From: Paracoccaceae bacterium
Lineage (GTDB): Bacteria; Pseudomonadota; Alphaproteobacteria; Rhodobacterales; Rhodobacteraceae
Length of the DNA stretch: 9,918 nt
Direction: 5' to 3'
Assembly (NCBI GenBank): GCA_030625695.1
Contig: DAOUQK010000118.1
Coordinates: 1-9,918 of the forward strand
Both the position numbers and the translations under genes were made by a program. Under the pieces are notes generated by a model. That model did no database searches and had not been told where the DNA came from. It worked only from the letters and a program-made list of their open reading frames with translations. Below, piece after piece: positions 1 to 6,179 of this stretch. Position 1 is the first letter of the stretch. Each line of letters opens with the position of its first letter.

Positions 1-1
1 T

Positions 2-361
2 GGTTGGGACATCCTGAGGGGTGGATTTGGCGCGGACACATTAAGGGGTGGCGGTGGCATGGACAAACTTTCGGGTGGTAACGGCAATGACAGACTGAGG
101 GGGCAGGATGGCGACGACAAGCTGTGGGGCGGCGAAGGTGCCGATCTGTTTGTCTTTGCCAAAGGGGACGACAAGGACAATATCTTTGATTTTCAGGACA
201 ATACCGATGAGATCAGGATCATCGGCCATGGCAGCAAATCGGACATTCTGGCCAATGCCAGCAACGTTGCTGGCAATGTGGTGATTGATTTTGGCAATGG
301 TGATCGCCTGACAATCCACAACACCAATGTGGCTGCGGTTTCGGATGATATCCTGACCTGA
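2..361 (+). CDS. RTX calcium-binding protein, C-terminal end (5'-truncated by window edge)
   Basis: This is the tail of an open frame that enters from the left edge and stops at TGA 359-361; about 119 residues are visible. It begins with four or five glycine-rich nonapeptides of the GGxGxDxLx type (for example GGNGNDRLRG and GQDGDDKLWG). Such repeats bind calcium and fold as a parallel beta roll in proteins exported by type I secretion. A terminal module of about 77 residues follows, containing DLFVF, ITDF-like IFDFQ, GHGSKSDIL and VVIDFGNGD, and ending in DDILT. That module is about two thirds identical, by hand alignment, to the end of the protease at 514-1854. The C-terminal end is where type I secretion signals lie, so export by an ABC/HlyD/TolC system is expected, though none is encoded here. 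The catalytic or binding part lies outside the window, so a protease paralogue is possible but not shown. Confidence 0.88.
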   Translation, partial: GWDILRGGFGADTLRGGGGMDKLSGGNGNDRLRGQDGDDKLWGGEGADLFVFAKGDDKDNIFDFQDNTDEIRIIGHGSKSDILANASNVAGNVVIDFGNGDRLTIHNTNVAAVSDDILT

Positions 362-368
362 CCCGCAA

Positions 369-397
369 AACCCAGCCGACTCAGGAGCCGTTGGGTT
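369..397 (+). terminator. weak stem-loop after the RTX fragment
   Basis: AACCCA at 369-374 can pair with TGGGTT at 392-397 around a 17-base loop, starting 8 bases after the upstream stop codon. There is no T-run after it, so it is at best a weak or factor-dependent termination or RNA-processing site. The rest of the 152-base gap (362-513) shows no convincing promoter hexamers. Confidence 0.2.
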
Positions 398-474
398 ACT
401 GATCTTGCGTATCCCAACGTCGATGTCGCAAACATTCGACAATTCGTGTATGGTGCTGTCGAGGCCAATTCGGT

Positions 475-498
475 GCCGATAATTTGGCCGATAATTTG
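475..498 (+). repeat. perfect 12-bp tandem duplication upstream of protease RBS
   Basis: GCCGATAATTTG occurs at 475-486 and again, with no spacer, at 487-498. The second copy abuts the Shine-Dalgarno sequence CAGGAG (499-504) of the protease gene. A TTG inside the first copy (484-486) is in frame with the protease, but it has no Shine-Dalgarno sequence, so I do not use it as the start. Confidence 0.9.
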
Positions 499-513
499 CA
501 GGAGTATCAGGGT

Positions 514-1854
514 ATGACCAGCCAGGCAGACATTATCGAAGCCATGCAATTCACCTTCTTTCACCCGTTTGATCCGATCAACACCACCGGGTCCGGGCGC
601 GAGACCATAACCTGGCAATTTGCCGGAACATCCGAGCCCGCCGATCTGCCGACCGATACAACCTATTCCGGATGGACCGCCTTTGAAGCCGCCGAAAAAG
701 CTGCCTTTAAGGCGGTTCTGGCGCATATCGAGACATTTTTGAATGTGGATTTTGTCGAAGTCTCCAGCAGTTCCGATCCTGATCTGAATGTCGGCAAAGT
801 GACATTTCCAGGCACAACTGCCGGGTATGGAGGGATAAATTATAACTTCAGTGGAACGACAATTCTGTCGTTGGACAGCTATGTGCTCTATGATAATTCG
901 CTGGACCTGTCGCTGGATGCCTATACCAATCTGTTGCTGCATGAAATGGGCCACGCTCTTGGTTTGAAACACCCTTTCAGTAGCCCGACTTTGCCGGCCG
1001 GCGAAGACAGCAACAAATATACCGTGATGTCCTATACCGAGAACCCTGACAATGGCGAATTCAGCGATGCCATGATGCTGTATGATGTGCTTGCCTTGCA
1101 GGATATCTGGGGCGCCGCCGATTATCACACCGGTAACTCGCGCTATACCGGCTCGCGGACGGATACGGTTGATACTGTCTGGGACACTGGTGGTACTGAT
1201 ATATTCGATGCCGGGGCCAAGACCACGGATGTCACGCTGGACCTGCGTCAGGGCCATTTTTCGATGTTTGGCACCTATGATGATGTGGTCATCGCCTATG
1301 GCACCAAGATCGAGAACGCCAAAGGCGGGTCGGGTGATGATACCATCATCGGCAACACTCTGGCCAATGAGCTGAACGGCGGCACGGGCAATGATACACT
1401 CCGGGGCGGTGGCAAGGGTGATACGCTAAAGGGTGGGGCCGGCAGGGACATACTTGATGGTGGCAAGGGCAATGATACGCTGATCGGTGGCGGCAGAGGC
1501 GACACCTTGAAAGGCGGGTCCGGCAAGGACGCCCTGAGGGGCGACGCAGGCAACGACAAACTTAGAGGTGGCAACGGCGACGACACACTGAAAGGCCAGG
1601 CCGGCAATGACAAGCTGTGGGGCAATGGCGGTGCTGACCGGTTTGTGTTTGGCGACGGCGGCGGCAAGGATACGATCAAGGATTTCCAGAACAATGTGGA
1701 TGAGATCAAGATCACCGGTCACGGCAGCAAATCCAGCATTCTTTCCAAAGCATCGAATGTGAGCGGCGACGTGGTGATTGACTTTGGTGGCGGCGACATC
1801 CTGACAATTCTGAATACAACTGTGGTCGAAATCACTGACGATATTCTGACCTGA
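514..1854 (+). CDS. serralysin-like (M10 family) zinc metalloprotease with RTX tail
   Basis: Predicted extracellular protease of 446 residues. The zinc site HEMGHALGLKHP (residues 143-154, bases 940-975) fits the serralysin consensus HExxHxxGxxHP: H143, H147 and H153 are ligands and E144 is the catalytic base. The Met-turn TVMSYT follows, with M172 and Y174. Residues about 271-370 are tandem GGxGxDxLx nonapeptides (bases 1324-1623), which bind calcium in the extracellular medium, and the last 76 residues form the terminal secretion module. There is no Sec signal peptide, as expected for type I export. The catalytic domain starts almost at the N-terminus, leaving little room for a propeptide; 446 residues is slightly short for a serralysin. 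The ATG at 514 is chosen because AGGAG (500-504) lies 9 bases upstream. The neighbour at 2-361 shares the C-terminal module. Substrate is unknown. Confidence 0.93.
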   Translation: MTSQADIIEAMQFTFFHPFDPINTTGSGRETITWQFAGTSEPADLPTDTTYSGWTAFEAAEKAAFKAVLAHIETFLNVDFVEVSSSSDPDLNVGKVTFPGTTAGYGGINYNFSGTTILSLDSYVLYDNSLDLSLDAYTNLLLHEMGHALGLKHPFSSPTLPAGEDSNKYTVMSYTENPDNGEFSDAMMLYDVLALQDIWGAADYHTGNSRYTGSRTDTVDTVWDTGGTDIFDAGAKTTDVTLDLRQGHFSMFGTYDDVVIAYGTKIENAKGGSGDDTIIGNTLANELNGGTGNDTLRGGGKGDTLKGGAGRDILDGGKGNDTLIGGGRGDTLKGGSGKDALRGDAGNDKLRGGNGDDTLKGQAGNDKLWGNGGADRFVFGDGGGKDTIKDFQNNVDEIKITGHGSKSSILSKASNVSGDVVIDFGGGDILTILNTTVVEITDDILT

Positions 1855-1908
1855 CGGCATTTTCACAGGCAATGGACAAGCGGGGGCATGTGACCTAAGT
1901 CAGTTAAC

Positions 1909-3126
1909 ATGAAAACATCCCCAAGTCGGCGATTTCTGAACCGGACCCAGCCCCCACATGTAATGACCCTGGTTTTGTTATCGGGGCTGTCGGTTCTGGG
2001 TATGAACCTGTTTCTGCCATCCCTGCCCAACATGGCGGTCTATTTTCAGACCGATTATGGAACTATGCAGCTTTCGGTGGCGCTTTTTCTGGTGGCCAGC
2101 GGCCTCATGCAGGTGCTGTTTGGGCCGATTGCTGACAAGGTCGGGCGCAGGCCGGTGATCCTTTGGGGCATGTTCCTGTTCCTGCTGGCCACTCTGGGCT
2201 GTATCTATGCCCCCACGGCCGAGATTTTTCTGGGGTTCCGCATGTGTCAGGCGATAATTGGCGTCGGCACCGTACTGAGCCGGGCCGCCGTGCGCGACAT
2301 GTTTTCCCAGGACAAAGCCGCCAGTATGCTGGGCTATGTCACCATGGGCACCGCCGTGGTGCCGATGATCGGCCCGGGCATTGGCGGGCTGTTGGACGCG
2401 CAGTTCGGCTGGACCGCGAGTTTCTGGCTGTTGTTTGGTCTGGGCGCAATGGCATGGGTGCTGACCTGGGCAGATTTTGGCGAAACCGCGCAGAAAAGCG
2501 GCAAGACACTGGTGGGCCAGTTTCGCGAATACCCCGAATTGCTACGCTCGCCCCGGTTCTGGGGCTATACACTGTCGGTCAGTTTCGCATCGGGGGCATT
2601 TTTCGCCTATCTCGGCGGGGCGCCGTTTGTGGGCACGGTGATCTATGGCATGGAAGCAAGCGAATTGGGGTTCTATTTCGGTGCCCCTGCAGTTGGCTAT
2701 TTCTTTGGCAACTTCCTATCGGGGCGGTTTTCCACGCGGATCGGCATTAACCGCATGGTTTTGTGGGGCTGCATGATCATCACCGGTGGCTTAAGCGTTT
2801 CAATCCTTATCATCTGGTTCGGAGCCGGATCGCAGAACCTGTTCTTTGGCTTCATGACAATGGTCGGCCTTGGCAACGGTTTGGCAATCCCCAACGGCAC
2901 CGCCGGTGCCCTTTCGGTTCGTCCGCATCTGGCCGGAACCGCCGCCGGGTTAAGTGGCGCGATCATGCTGATCGGCGGGGCCGCCCTTAGCGGTTTGGCC
3001 GGGGTTCTGCTGACACCGGAAAATGGTGAAATAACCTTGCTGCTGATCATGATGCTGTCGGCCGCAGGGGGGATTGTGGCGATGATGGTGGTGGTTTGGC
3101 GCGACCGTCAGTTGTCGCAGAGTTAG
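1909..3126 (+). CDS. MFS drug-resistance transporter, Bcr/CflA type
   Basis: A 405-residue inner-membrane protein with hydrophobic segments consistent with 12 transmembrane helices, the usual size for Bcr/CflA proton antiporters. The N-terminal stretch LLSGLSVLGMNLFLPSLP (residues 23-40) is characteristic of that group. The MFS motif A, FGPIADKVGRRPVIL, lies at residues 71-85 between helices 2 and 3. The conserved RAAVRDMF follows at 125-132, and the antiporter motif C, VVPMIGPGIGGLL, at 150-162. Family members export chloramphenicol, bicyclomycin, sulfonamides or metabolites; the substrate here cannot be read from sequence. The ATG at 1909 gives the usual short cytoplasmic lead, although no strong Shine-Dalgarno sequence is visible. 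The gene starts 54 bases after the protease stop, so cotranscription is possible, but it could have its own promoter. It is probably not the exporter of the RTX proteins, which need an ABC-type system. Confidence 0.9.
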   Translation: MKTSPSRRFLNRTQPPHVMTLVLLSGLSVLGMNLFLPSLPNMAVYFQTDYGTMQLSVALFLVASGLMQVLFGPIADKVGRRPVILWGMFLFLLATLGCIYAPTAEIFLGFRMCQAIIGVGTVLSRAAVRDMFSQDKAASMLGYVTMGTAVVPMIGPGIGGLLDAQFGWTASFWLLFGLGAMAWVLTWADFGETAQKSGKTLVGQFREYPELLRSPRFWGYTLSVSFASGAFFAYLGGAPFVGTVIYGMEASELGFYFGAPAVGYFFGNFLSGRFSTRIGINRMVLWGCMIITGGLSVSILIIWFGAGSQNLFFGFMTMVGLGNGLAIPNGTAGALSVRPHLAGTAAGLSGAIMLIGGAALSGLAGVLLTPENGEITLLLIMMLSAAGGIVAMMVVVWRDRQLSQS

Positions 3127-3135
3127 GATTGGGGA

Positions 3136-3154
3136 GGTGCGCAAAATGCGCACC
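3136..3154. terminator. perfect GC-rich hairpin after MFS gene (terminator or dispersed palindrome)
   Basis: GGTGCGCA (3136-3143) and TGCGCACC (3147-3154) form a perfect 8-bp stem with an AAA loop, 9 bases after the MFS stop. It is followed by CTAC rather than a T-run, so it is not a classic intrinsic terminator. From memory, GGTGCGC...GCGCACCCTAC palindromes are common between genes in Rhodobacteraceae, so it may be a dispersed repeat that also stops transcription or stabilises the 3' end. Confidence 0.5.
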
Positions 3155-3196
3155 CTACAACGCGCCAAACCATGGGAACTGATGGCGATGGTGGCC

Positions 3197-3225
3197 TTGC
3201 ATCGCCGGGTTTGCAAATATACCCT
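3197..3225 (+). promoter_or_regulatory. possible promoter of the regulator-hydrolase-coxG operon
   Basis: TTGCAT (3197-3202) and TACCCT (3220-3225) are separated by 17 bases and lie 37 bases ahead of the regulator start codon. The -10 match is imperfect (TAnnnT only). The GTTTGCAAA site lies between the two hexamers, which would suit repression. This is a pattern match without experimental support. Confidence 0.3.
3208..3217. promoter_or_regulatory. putative ScfR/RamB-type operator
   Basis: GGTTTGCAAA contains the palindrome TTTGCAAA, the core of the published binding motif of RamB of Corynebacterium glutamicum, which belongs to the same family as the protein encoded 45 bases downstream. Two further half-site-like direct repeats, GCAAACC at 3235-3241 and 3243-3249, lie between it and the start codon. 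Autoregulation is inferred from position and motif likeness. Confidence 0.45.
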
Positions 3226-3261
3226 GGCCTAAACGCAAACCTGCAAACCCGAGGGCCCGAC

Positions 3262-4686
3262 ATGGCCATCCAGAAACTCTATGCCGGCGCCAAGCTGCGC
3301 GAAATCCGCACCCGTCTGGGGCTGACACAAAAGGATTTCGCCGCCAAGCTGGGGGTATCCCTGCCCTATCTCAACCAGATGGAGAACAATAACCGCCCCG
3401 TCAGCACCACCGTTGTTCTGGGGCTGGCGCAGGAATTCGGCGTTGACGTGACAGAGTTGAGCACCGGCGACGCCGAACGTCTGGTTTCGGACATGCGCGA
3501 AGCCCTGACCGATCCGGTGTTTGCCGATGCCATGCCGCCATTGGCCGACCTGCGCCTGACCGCCTCTAATGCCCCGGCTCTGGCACGGGCATTTCTGGAA
3601 TTGCACCGCACGTACCGGCAGACCCACGAGCGCCTTGCCTCATTGGACGAAGCATTGGGGCGCGAAGACGCCGGCACGCAGGCCAGTCGGGCAAGCCGGT
3701 CAAGTCCCTGGGACGAGGTGCGCGATTTCTTTCACTATTGCGACAATTATATTGATGCGGTCGATCACGCGGCAGAAAATTTTGCCGATGCGGCGCGCAC
3801 ACAGGGGCAAAGCCTGCGCCAGCAAGCCGAACAGACCTTGCGACCACACGGGGTTACCTTGCAATTTTGCGACAGCGACACCTTGCGAAATTACAACAAG
3901 ACAACGGGCGCATTAACCCTGTCCTCGCGCCCGCCCCGCGCCACGCAGGATTTTCAACTGCTGATGCAACTGGCGCTGATTACCCAAAACGATTTGATCG
4001 AGGCAACACTTGATCTGGCGCGGTTTCAGACCGGCACCGCCCGTGCCATCGCCAAAATCGGGCTGGCCAATTATTTCGCCGGGGCAGCGATGCTGCCCTA
4101 TCGTCGTTTTCTGTCAGCCGCGCGCGAGGTGCGCCATGATCTGGAGCTTCTGGCAGACCGTTTTGGCGCATCTATTGAGCAGGTAGCGCACCGCCTATCC
4201 ACCCTGCAACGCGCTGGTGCCAAGGGCATTCCGTTCTTTTTCGTGCGGGTGGATCAGGCGGGCACCATCACCAAACGCCATTCCTCGACCCGGCTGCAAT
4301 TTGCCCGTTTCGGCGGGGCCTGCCCGCTGTGGAATGTGCACCGGGCGTTTGAAACGCCGGGGCGGTTTTTGCGCCAACTGGCCGAAACGCCGGACGGGGC
4401 GCGGTATTTTTGCCTTGCGCGCGATGTGTCAAAATCCGGTGGGTCGTTCAAGGCCCCGGTGCGCCGATATGCCATCGGGCTGGGCTGCGAGGTGAAACAT
4501 GCGGATGCGGTGGTTTATGCCGATGATCTGATTGCCGGAAAGCAACAGGTGTTTGATCCGATTGGAATTTCCTGCCGGATTTGCGAGCGGGTAGACTGCC
4601 ATCAACGCTCGGTGCCGCCGCTGGAACGCCGCCTGAAGATCGACCCGAATATTCGCGGCGTGTTGCCCTACGAGGTGGAAAACTGA
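3262..4686 (+). CDS. ScfR/RamB-family XRE transcriptional regulator (short-chain fatty acyl metabolism)
   Basis: A 474-residue cytoplasmic DNA-binding regulator. An XRE/HTH_3 domain occupies residues about 10-65 (LREIRTRLGLTQKDFAAKLG, then SLPYLNQMENNNRPVS). A central IrrE/DUF955-like region (about 150-320) keeps GLANYFAGAAMLPYRRF and the following helices but shows no HExxH, so it should sense rather than cut. The C-terminal DUF2083-like domain (about 345-474) carries SCRICERVDCHQR with C438, C441 and C446. Relatives control acetate, propionate and acyl-CoA genes; RamB of Corynebacterium glutamicum is the best known. The ATG at 3262 is preferred over an in-frame ATG at 3172 because GAGG lies 7 bases before it, HTH homology starts at once and the candidate operator lies upstream. 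The stop overlaps the next gene (TGATG), indicating translational coupling. The effector and targets are not shown by the sequence. Confidence 0.88.
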   Translation: MAIQKLYAGAKLREIRTRLGLTQKDFAAKLGVSLPYLNQMENNNRPVSTTVVLGLAQEFGVDVTELSTGDAERLVSDMREALTDPVFADAMPPLADLRLTASNAPALARAFLELHRTYRQTHERLASLDEALGREDAGTQASRASRSSPWDEVRDFFHYCDNYIDAVDHAAENFADAARTQGQSLRQQAEQTLRPHGVTLQFCDSDTLRNYNKTTGALTLSSRPPRATQDFQLLMQLALITQNDLIEATLDLARFQTGTARAIAKIGLANYFAGAAMLPYRRFLSAAREVRHDLELLADRFGASIEQVAHRLSTLQRAGAKGIPFFFVRVDQAGTITKRHSSTRLQFARFGGACPLWNVHRAFETPGRFLRQLAETPDGARYFCLARDVSKSGGSFKAPVRRYAIGLGCEVKHADAVVYADDLIAGKQQVFDPIGISCRICERVDCHQRSVPPLERRLKIDPNIRGVLPYEVEN

Positions 4687-5492
4687 TGCGGCTCATTGCT
4701 GGGCTGGTTGGTCTGTTCGGGTTTGGTTTTCTGGGCCTGTCTGGGCCAACGGAACGAATGATGGTCTATCCGTTTGACCCGATGCAAGTCAGCCCGGCCA
4801 ATGCGGGCGTGCCGCAAATGCGCGAGGTGTTGTTTGAAACCGGCGGGGAAACGCTTGTTCTTTGGGTGGTCAAACCCAAACTGGGCAAACCGACCATCCT
4901 GTATTTTCACGGCAACGCGGGAAACCTTGCCAACCGCGCGCAGCGCTTTCGTGCATTCATCGAACGGGGGTTTGGCGTGGTGGCGATGGCCTATCGCGGA
5001 TCAAGCGGCAGCAGTGGCAAGCCTTCTCAAAAGGCAATTCTGGCGGACGCCATCAATGTTCATCTGAAACTGCCGGAATTGGCCGCAAACGGGCCGGTGA
5101 TCTATTACGGAGAAAGCCTTGGCTCCGGTGTGGCCATCCTGACGGCCAACAGCAAGGCCGTTTCATGGACCCCTCCTGCCGCCATCGTGCTGGAATCCCC
5201 CTATACCTCAATCCCCGACGTGGGTCGCCGCGCCTACCCGAAACTGGCGGTTCTGGCTTGGGCGATGAAAAACCAATGGGCCACCGAGCATCATATCCAG
5301 CATGTTCATTATCCGCTGTTGATCCTGCACGGCGCGGGGGACGATCTGATCCCGATTGAAATGGGGCGCGCAGTGTTTGAACTGTCCCCCGCCACGGACA
5401 AGACATTTTATGCTGTCAAAGGGGCGGGGCATAATAATGTCTGGCAACCGGATGCACAGGCGGTGCTTTACCGCTTCCTCAATCGCATCTAG
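4686..5492 (+). CDS. alpha/beta hydrolase, Bem46/ABHD13-like, N-terminally anchored
   Basis: A 268-residue alpha/beta-hydrolase-fold protein. Residues 3-19 are a hydrophobic N-terminal segment without a clear cleavage or lipobox site, suggesting a membrane anchor. The oxyanion-hole motif ILYFHGNAGN is at 71-80. The nucleophile elbow GESLGSG puts the catalytic serine at 144, the acid is D219 in HGAGDDLIP, and the histidine is H249 in KGAGHNN, so the triad is complete. The HGNAGN and YRGSSGSSGKPS pattern is typical of the Bem46/YfhR group, whose bacterial members are predicted carboxyl-ester or peptide hydrolases of unknown substrate. The ATG at 4686 overlaps the regulator's stop codon by one base, so the two genes are almost certainly cotranscribed and coupled. 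That context hints at acyl esters or thioesters as substrate, but this is inference. Confidence 0.87.
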   Translation: MRLIAGLVGLFGFGFLGLSGPTERMMVYPFDPMQVSPANAGVPQMREVLFETGGETLVLWVVKPKLGKPTILYFHGNAGNLANRAQRFRAFIERGFGVVAMAYRGSSGSSGKPSQKAILADAINVHLKLPELAANGPVIYYGESLGSGVAILTANSKAVSWTPPAAIVLESPYTSIPDVGRRAYPKLAVLAWAMKNQWATEHHIQHVHYPLLILHGAGDDLIPIEMGRAVFELSPATDKTFYAVKGAGHNNVWQPDAQAVLYRFLNRI

Positions 5493-5517
5493 GGTTGGAG
5501 GCAACAGGGAGGACATC

Positions 5518-5988
5518 ATGGAACTGAACGGAACACGCATCATTGCCGCTGACCGCGCAACGGTCTGGGCGCGGCTGAACGACGCCGAAACACTAAAGGC
5601 CTGCATCCCGGGCTGTCAGGAATTGACTGGCAGCCCCGAAGAGGGGTTTGACGCGGTGGTCAAACAAAAGGTCGGGCCGGTGAAAGCCACCTTCAAGGGG
5701 CGGGTTGAACTGTCGGATGTGGTTGAGGCTGTCAGTTACAAGATCAGTGGACAGGGCAAGGGCGGGGTCGCCGGGTTTGCCAAGGGGGGGGCGGTTGTGA
5801 CGCTGGCGGATGTGGATGAAGGCACCGAGCTGACCTATGAAGTCGAGGCCAAGGTTGGTGGCAAAATCGCCCAGCTTGGCAATCGGCTGATCGCCGGATT
5901 TGCCCGCAAAATGGCCGACAGGTTTTTCGATAACTTTCAGGTGCAGGTTGAGGGGCCTGTCGAGGAAGAGGCCCCTACAAAAACCTGA
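5518..5988 (+). CDS. CoxG-like SRPBCC-fold protein (CO dehydrogenase subunit G family)
   Basis: A 156-residue protein of the CoxG branch of the SRPBCC (START-like) fold, which binds hydrophobic ligands in a deep cavity. Family signatures are VWARLNDAETLKACIPGCQEL (residues 16-36, the CIPG turn being most telling), VGPVKATFKG (52-61) and GGKIAQLGNRLI (114-125). In Afipia (Oligotropha) carboxidovorans CoxG helps attach CO dehydrogenase to the membrane, and a mycobacterial CoxG is reported to handle menaquinone. Here no coxMSL or coxDE gene is in the window and no C-terminal membrane helix is seen; the protein ends in an acidic PVEEEAPTKT tail. The ATG at 5518 has a strong Shine-Dalgarno AGGGAGG (5506-5512) and starts 25 bases after the hydrolase stop, so it is probably the third gene of the operon. 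The family name should not be read as evidence of CO oxidation. Confidence 0.88.
   Translation: MELNGTRIIAADRATVWARLNDAETLKACIPGCQELTGSPEEGFDAVVKQKVGPVKATFKGRVELSDVVEAVSYKISGQGKGGVAGFAKGGAVVTLADVDEGTELTYEVEAKVGGKIAQLGNRLIAGFARKMADRFFDNFQVQVEGPVEEEAPTKT
5948..5980 (+). terminator. stem-loop spanning the 3' end of the coxG-like gene
   Basis: AGGGGCCT (5951-5958) pairs perfectly with AGGCCCCT (5969-5976) around a 10-base loop, and TTG/CAA can extend the stem past a bulged A. It lies wholly inside the last codons of the gene and has no T-run. It could be a 3'-end stabiliser or weak terminator, or simply reflect the codons for GPVEEEAP. Confidence 0.35.
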
Positions 5989-6010
5989 TATGATCTCATA
6001 GGGATTGCGC

Positions 6011-6023
6011 TGTGCTACGCACA
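6011..6023. repeat. small perfect hairpin in convergent intergenic region
   Basis: TGTGC (6011-6015) and GCACA (6019-6023) pair around a TAC loop. It starts 22 bases after the coxG-like stop and is the first of a series of palindromes filling the gap to the opposing ydcH-like gene. Confidence 0.5.
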
Positions 6024-6031
6024 TCGCCCCA

Positions 6032-6061
6032 AGCGCTTTGCCCCTAGCGGGTCAAAGCGCT
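6032..6061. repeat. 9-bp perfect inverted repeat
   Basis: AGCGCTTTG (6032-6040) and CAAAGCGCT (6053-6061) are perfect inverted copies, with CCC/GGG able to pair further inside the 12-base loop (6042-6044 with 6049-6051). The sequence GCGCTTTG...CAAAGCGCTGCCTCCGGCGGGG resembles, from memory, dispersed intergenic elements of Rhodobacteraceae. No T-run follows, but such a hairpin may limit read-through in both directions. Confidence 0.6.
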
Positions 6062-6070
6062 GCCTCCGGC

Positions 6071-6135
6071 GGGGATACTTATGAACAGAAGAAGCGGAAG
6101 AAGCGTTTTTGCTTCTCTTTCGTTCAAGTATCCCC
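6071..6135. repeat. large imperfect inverted repeat (two opposed copies of a GGGGATACTT element)
   Basis: GGGGATACTT (6071-6080) and AAGTATCCCC (6126-6135) are perfect inverted arms. Inside them GAAC/GTTC (6083-6086 and 6122-6125) and AGAAGC/GCTTCT (6090-6095 and 6111-6116) also pair, giving a long interrupted stem. AGAAGC at 6099-6104 offers an alternative tight hairpin with the same GCTTCT around GTTTTT. The arrangement looks like two copies of one dispersed intergenic element in opposite orientation. No coding sequence is evident. Confidence 0.7.
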
Positions 6136-6179
6136 CGAGCGGAGCGGAATCCGCCCGAAGGGCGCTCTTGCTATAAAGT

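Noticed and set aside
484..513. In-frame TTG start for the protease, 10 codons upstream
   Set aside because: It falls inside the 12-bp tandem repeat without a Shine-Dalgarno sequence, while ATG 514 has AGGAG at good spacing.
193..1257. Long open frame on the - strand antisense to the RTX fragment and protease (354 codons)
   Set aside because: No recognisable domain or ribosome site; explained by codon bias of the two RTX genes on the + strand.
1324..1623. Regular short repeats considered as a CRISPR array or minisatellite
   Set aside because: They are 27-base, in-frame codons for RTX nonapeptides that vary at synonymous positions, with no unique spacers between them.
1891..1908. TGAC-CTAA-GTCA and GTTAAC palindromes just before the MFS start, considered as a regulator operator
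   Set aside because: Four- to six-base palindromes are too short to separate from chance and no regulator gene is adjacent on that side.
3172..3261. In-frame ATG giving a 30-residue longer ScfR-type regulator
   Set aside because: The extra residues look non-family-like and would cover the candidate operator; ATG 3262 has GAGG upstream and begins right at the HTH homology.
5356..5517. Upstream in-frame extension of the CoxG-like protein into the hydrolase gene
   Set aside because: It overlaps a conserved hydrolase region that includes the catalytic histidine, and ATG 5518 has a near-perfect Shine-Dalgarno sequence and matches the family N-terminus.
5518..5988. Reading the CoxG-like gene as evidence for CO oxidation
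   Set aside because: No large, medium or small CO dehydrogenase subunit genes are in the window; the SRPBCC family is broader than the cox pathway.
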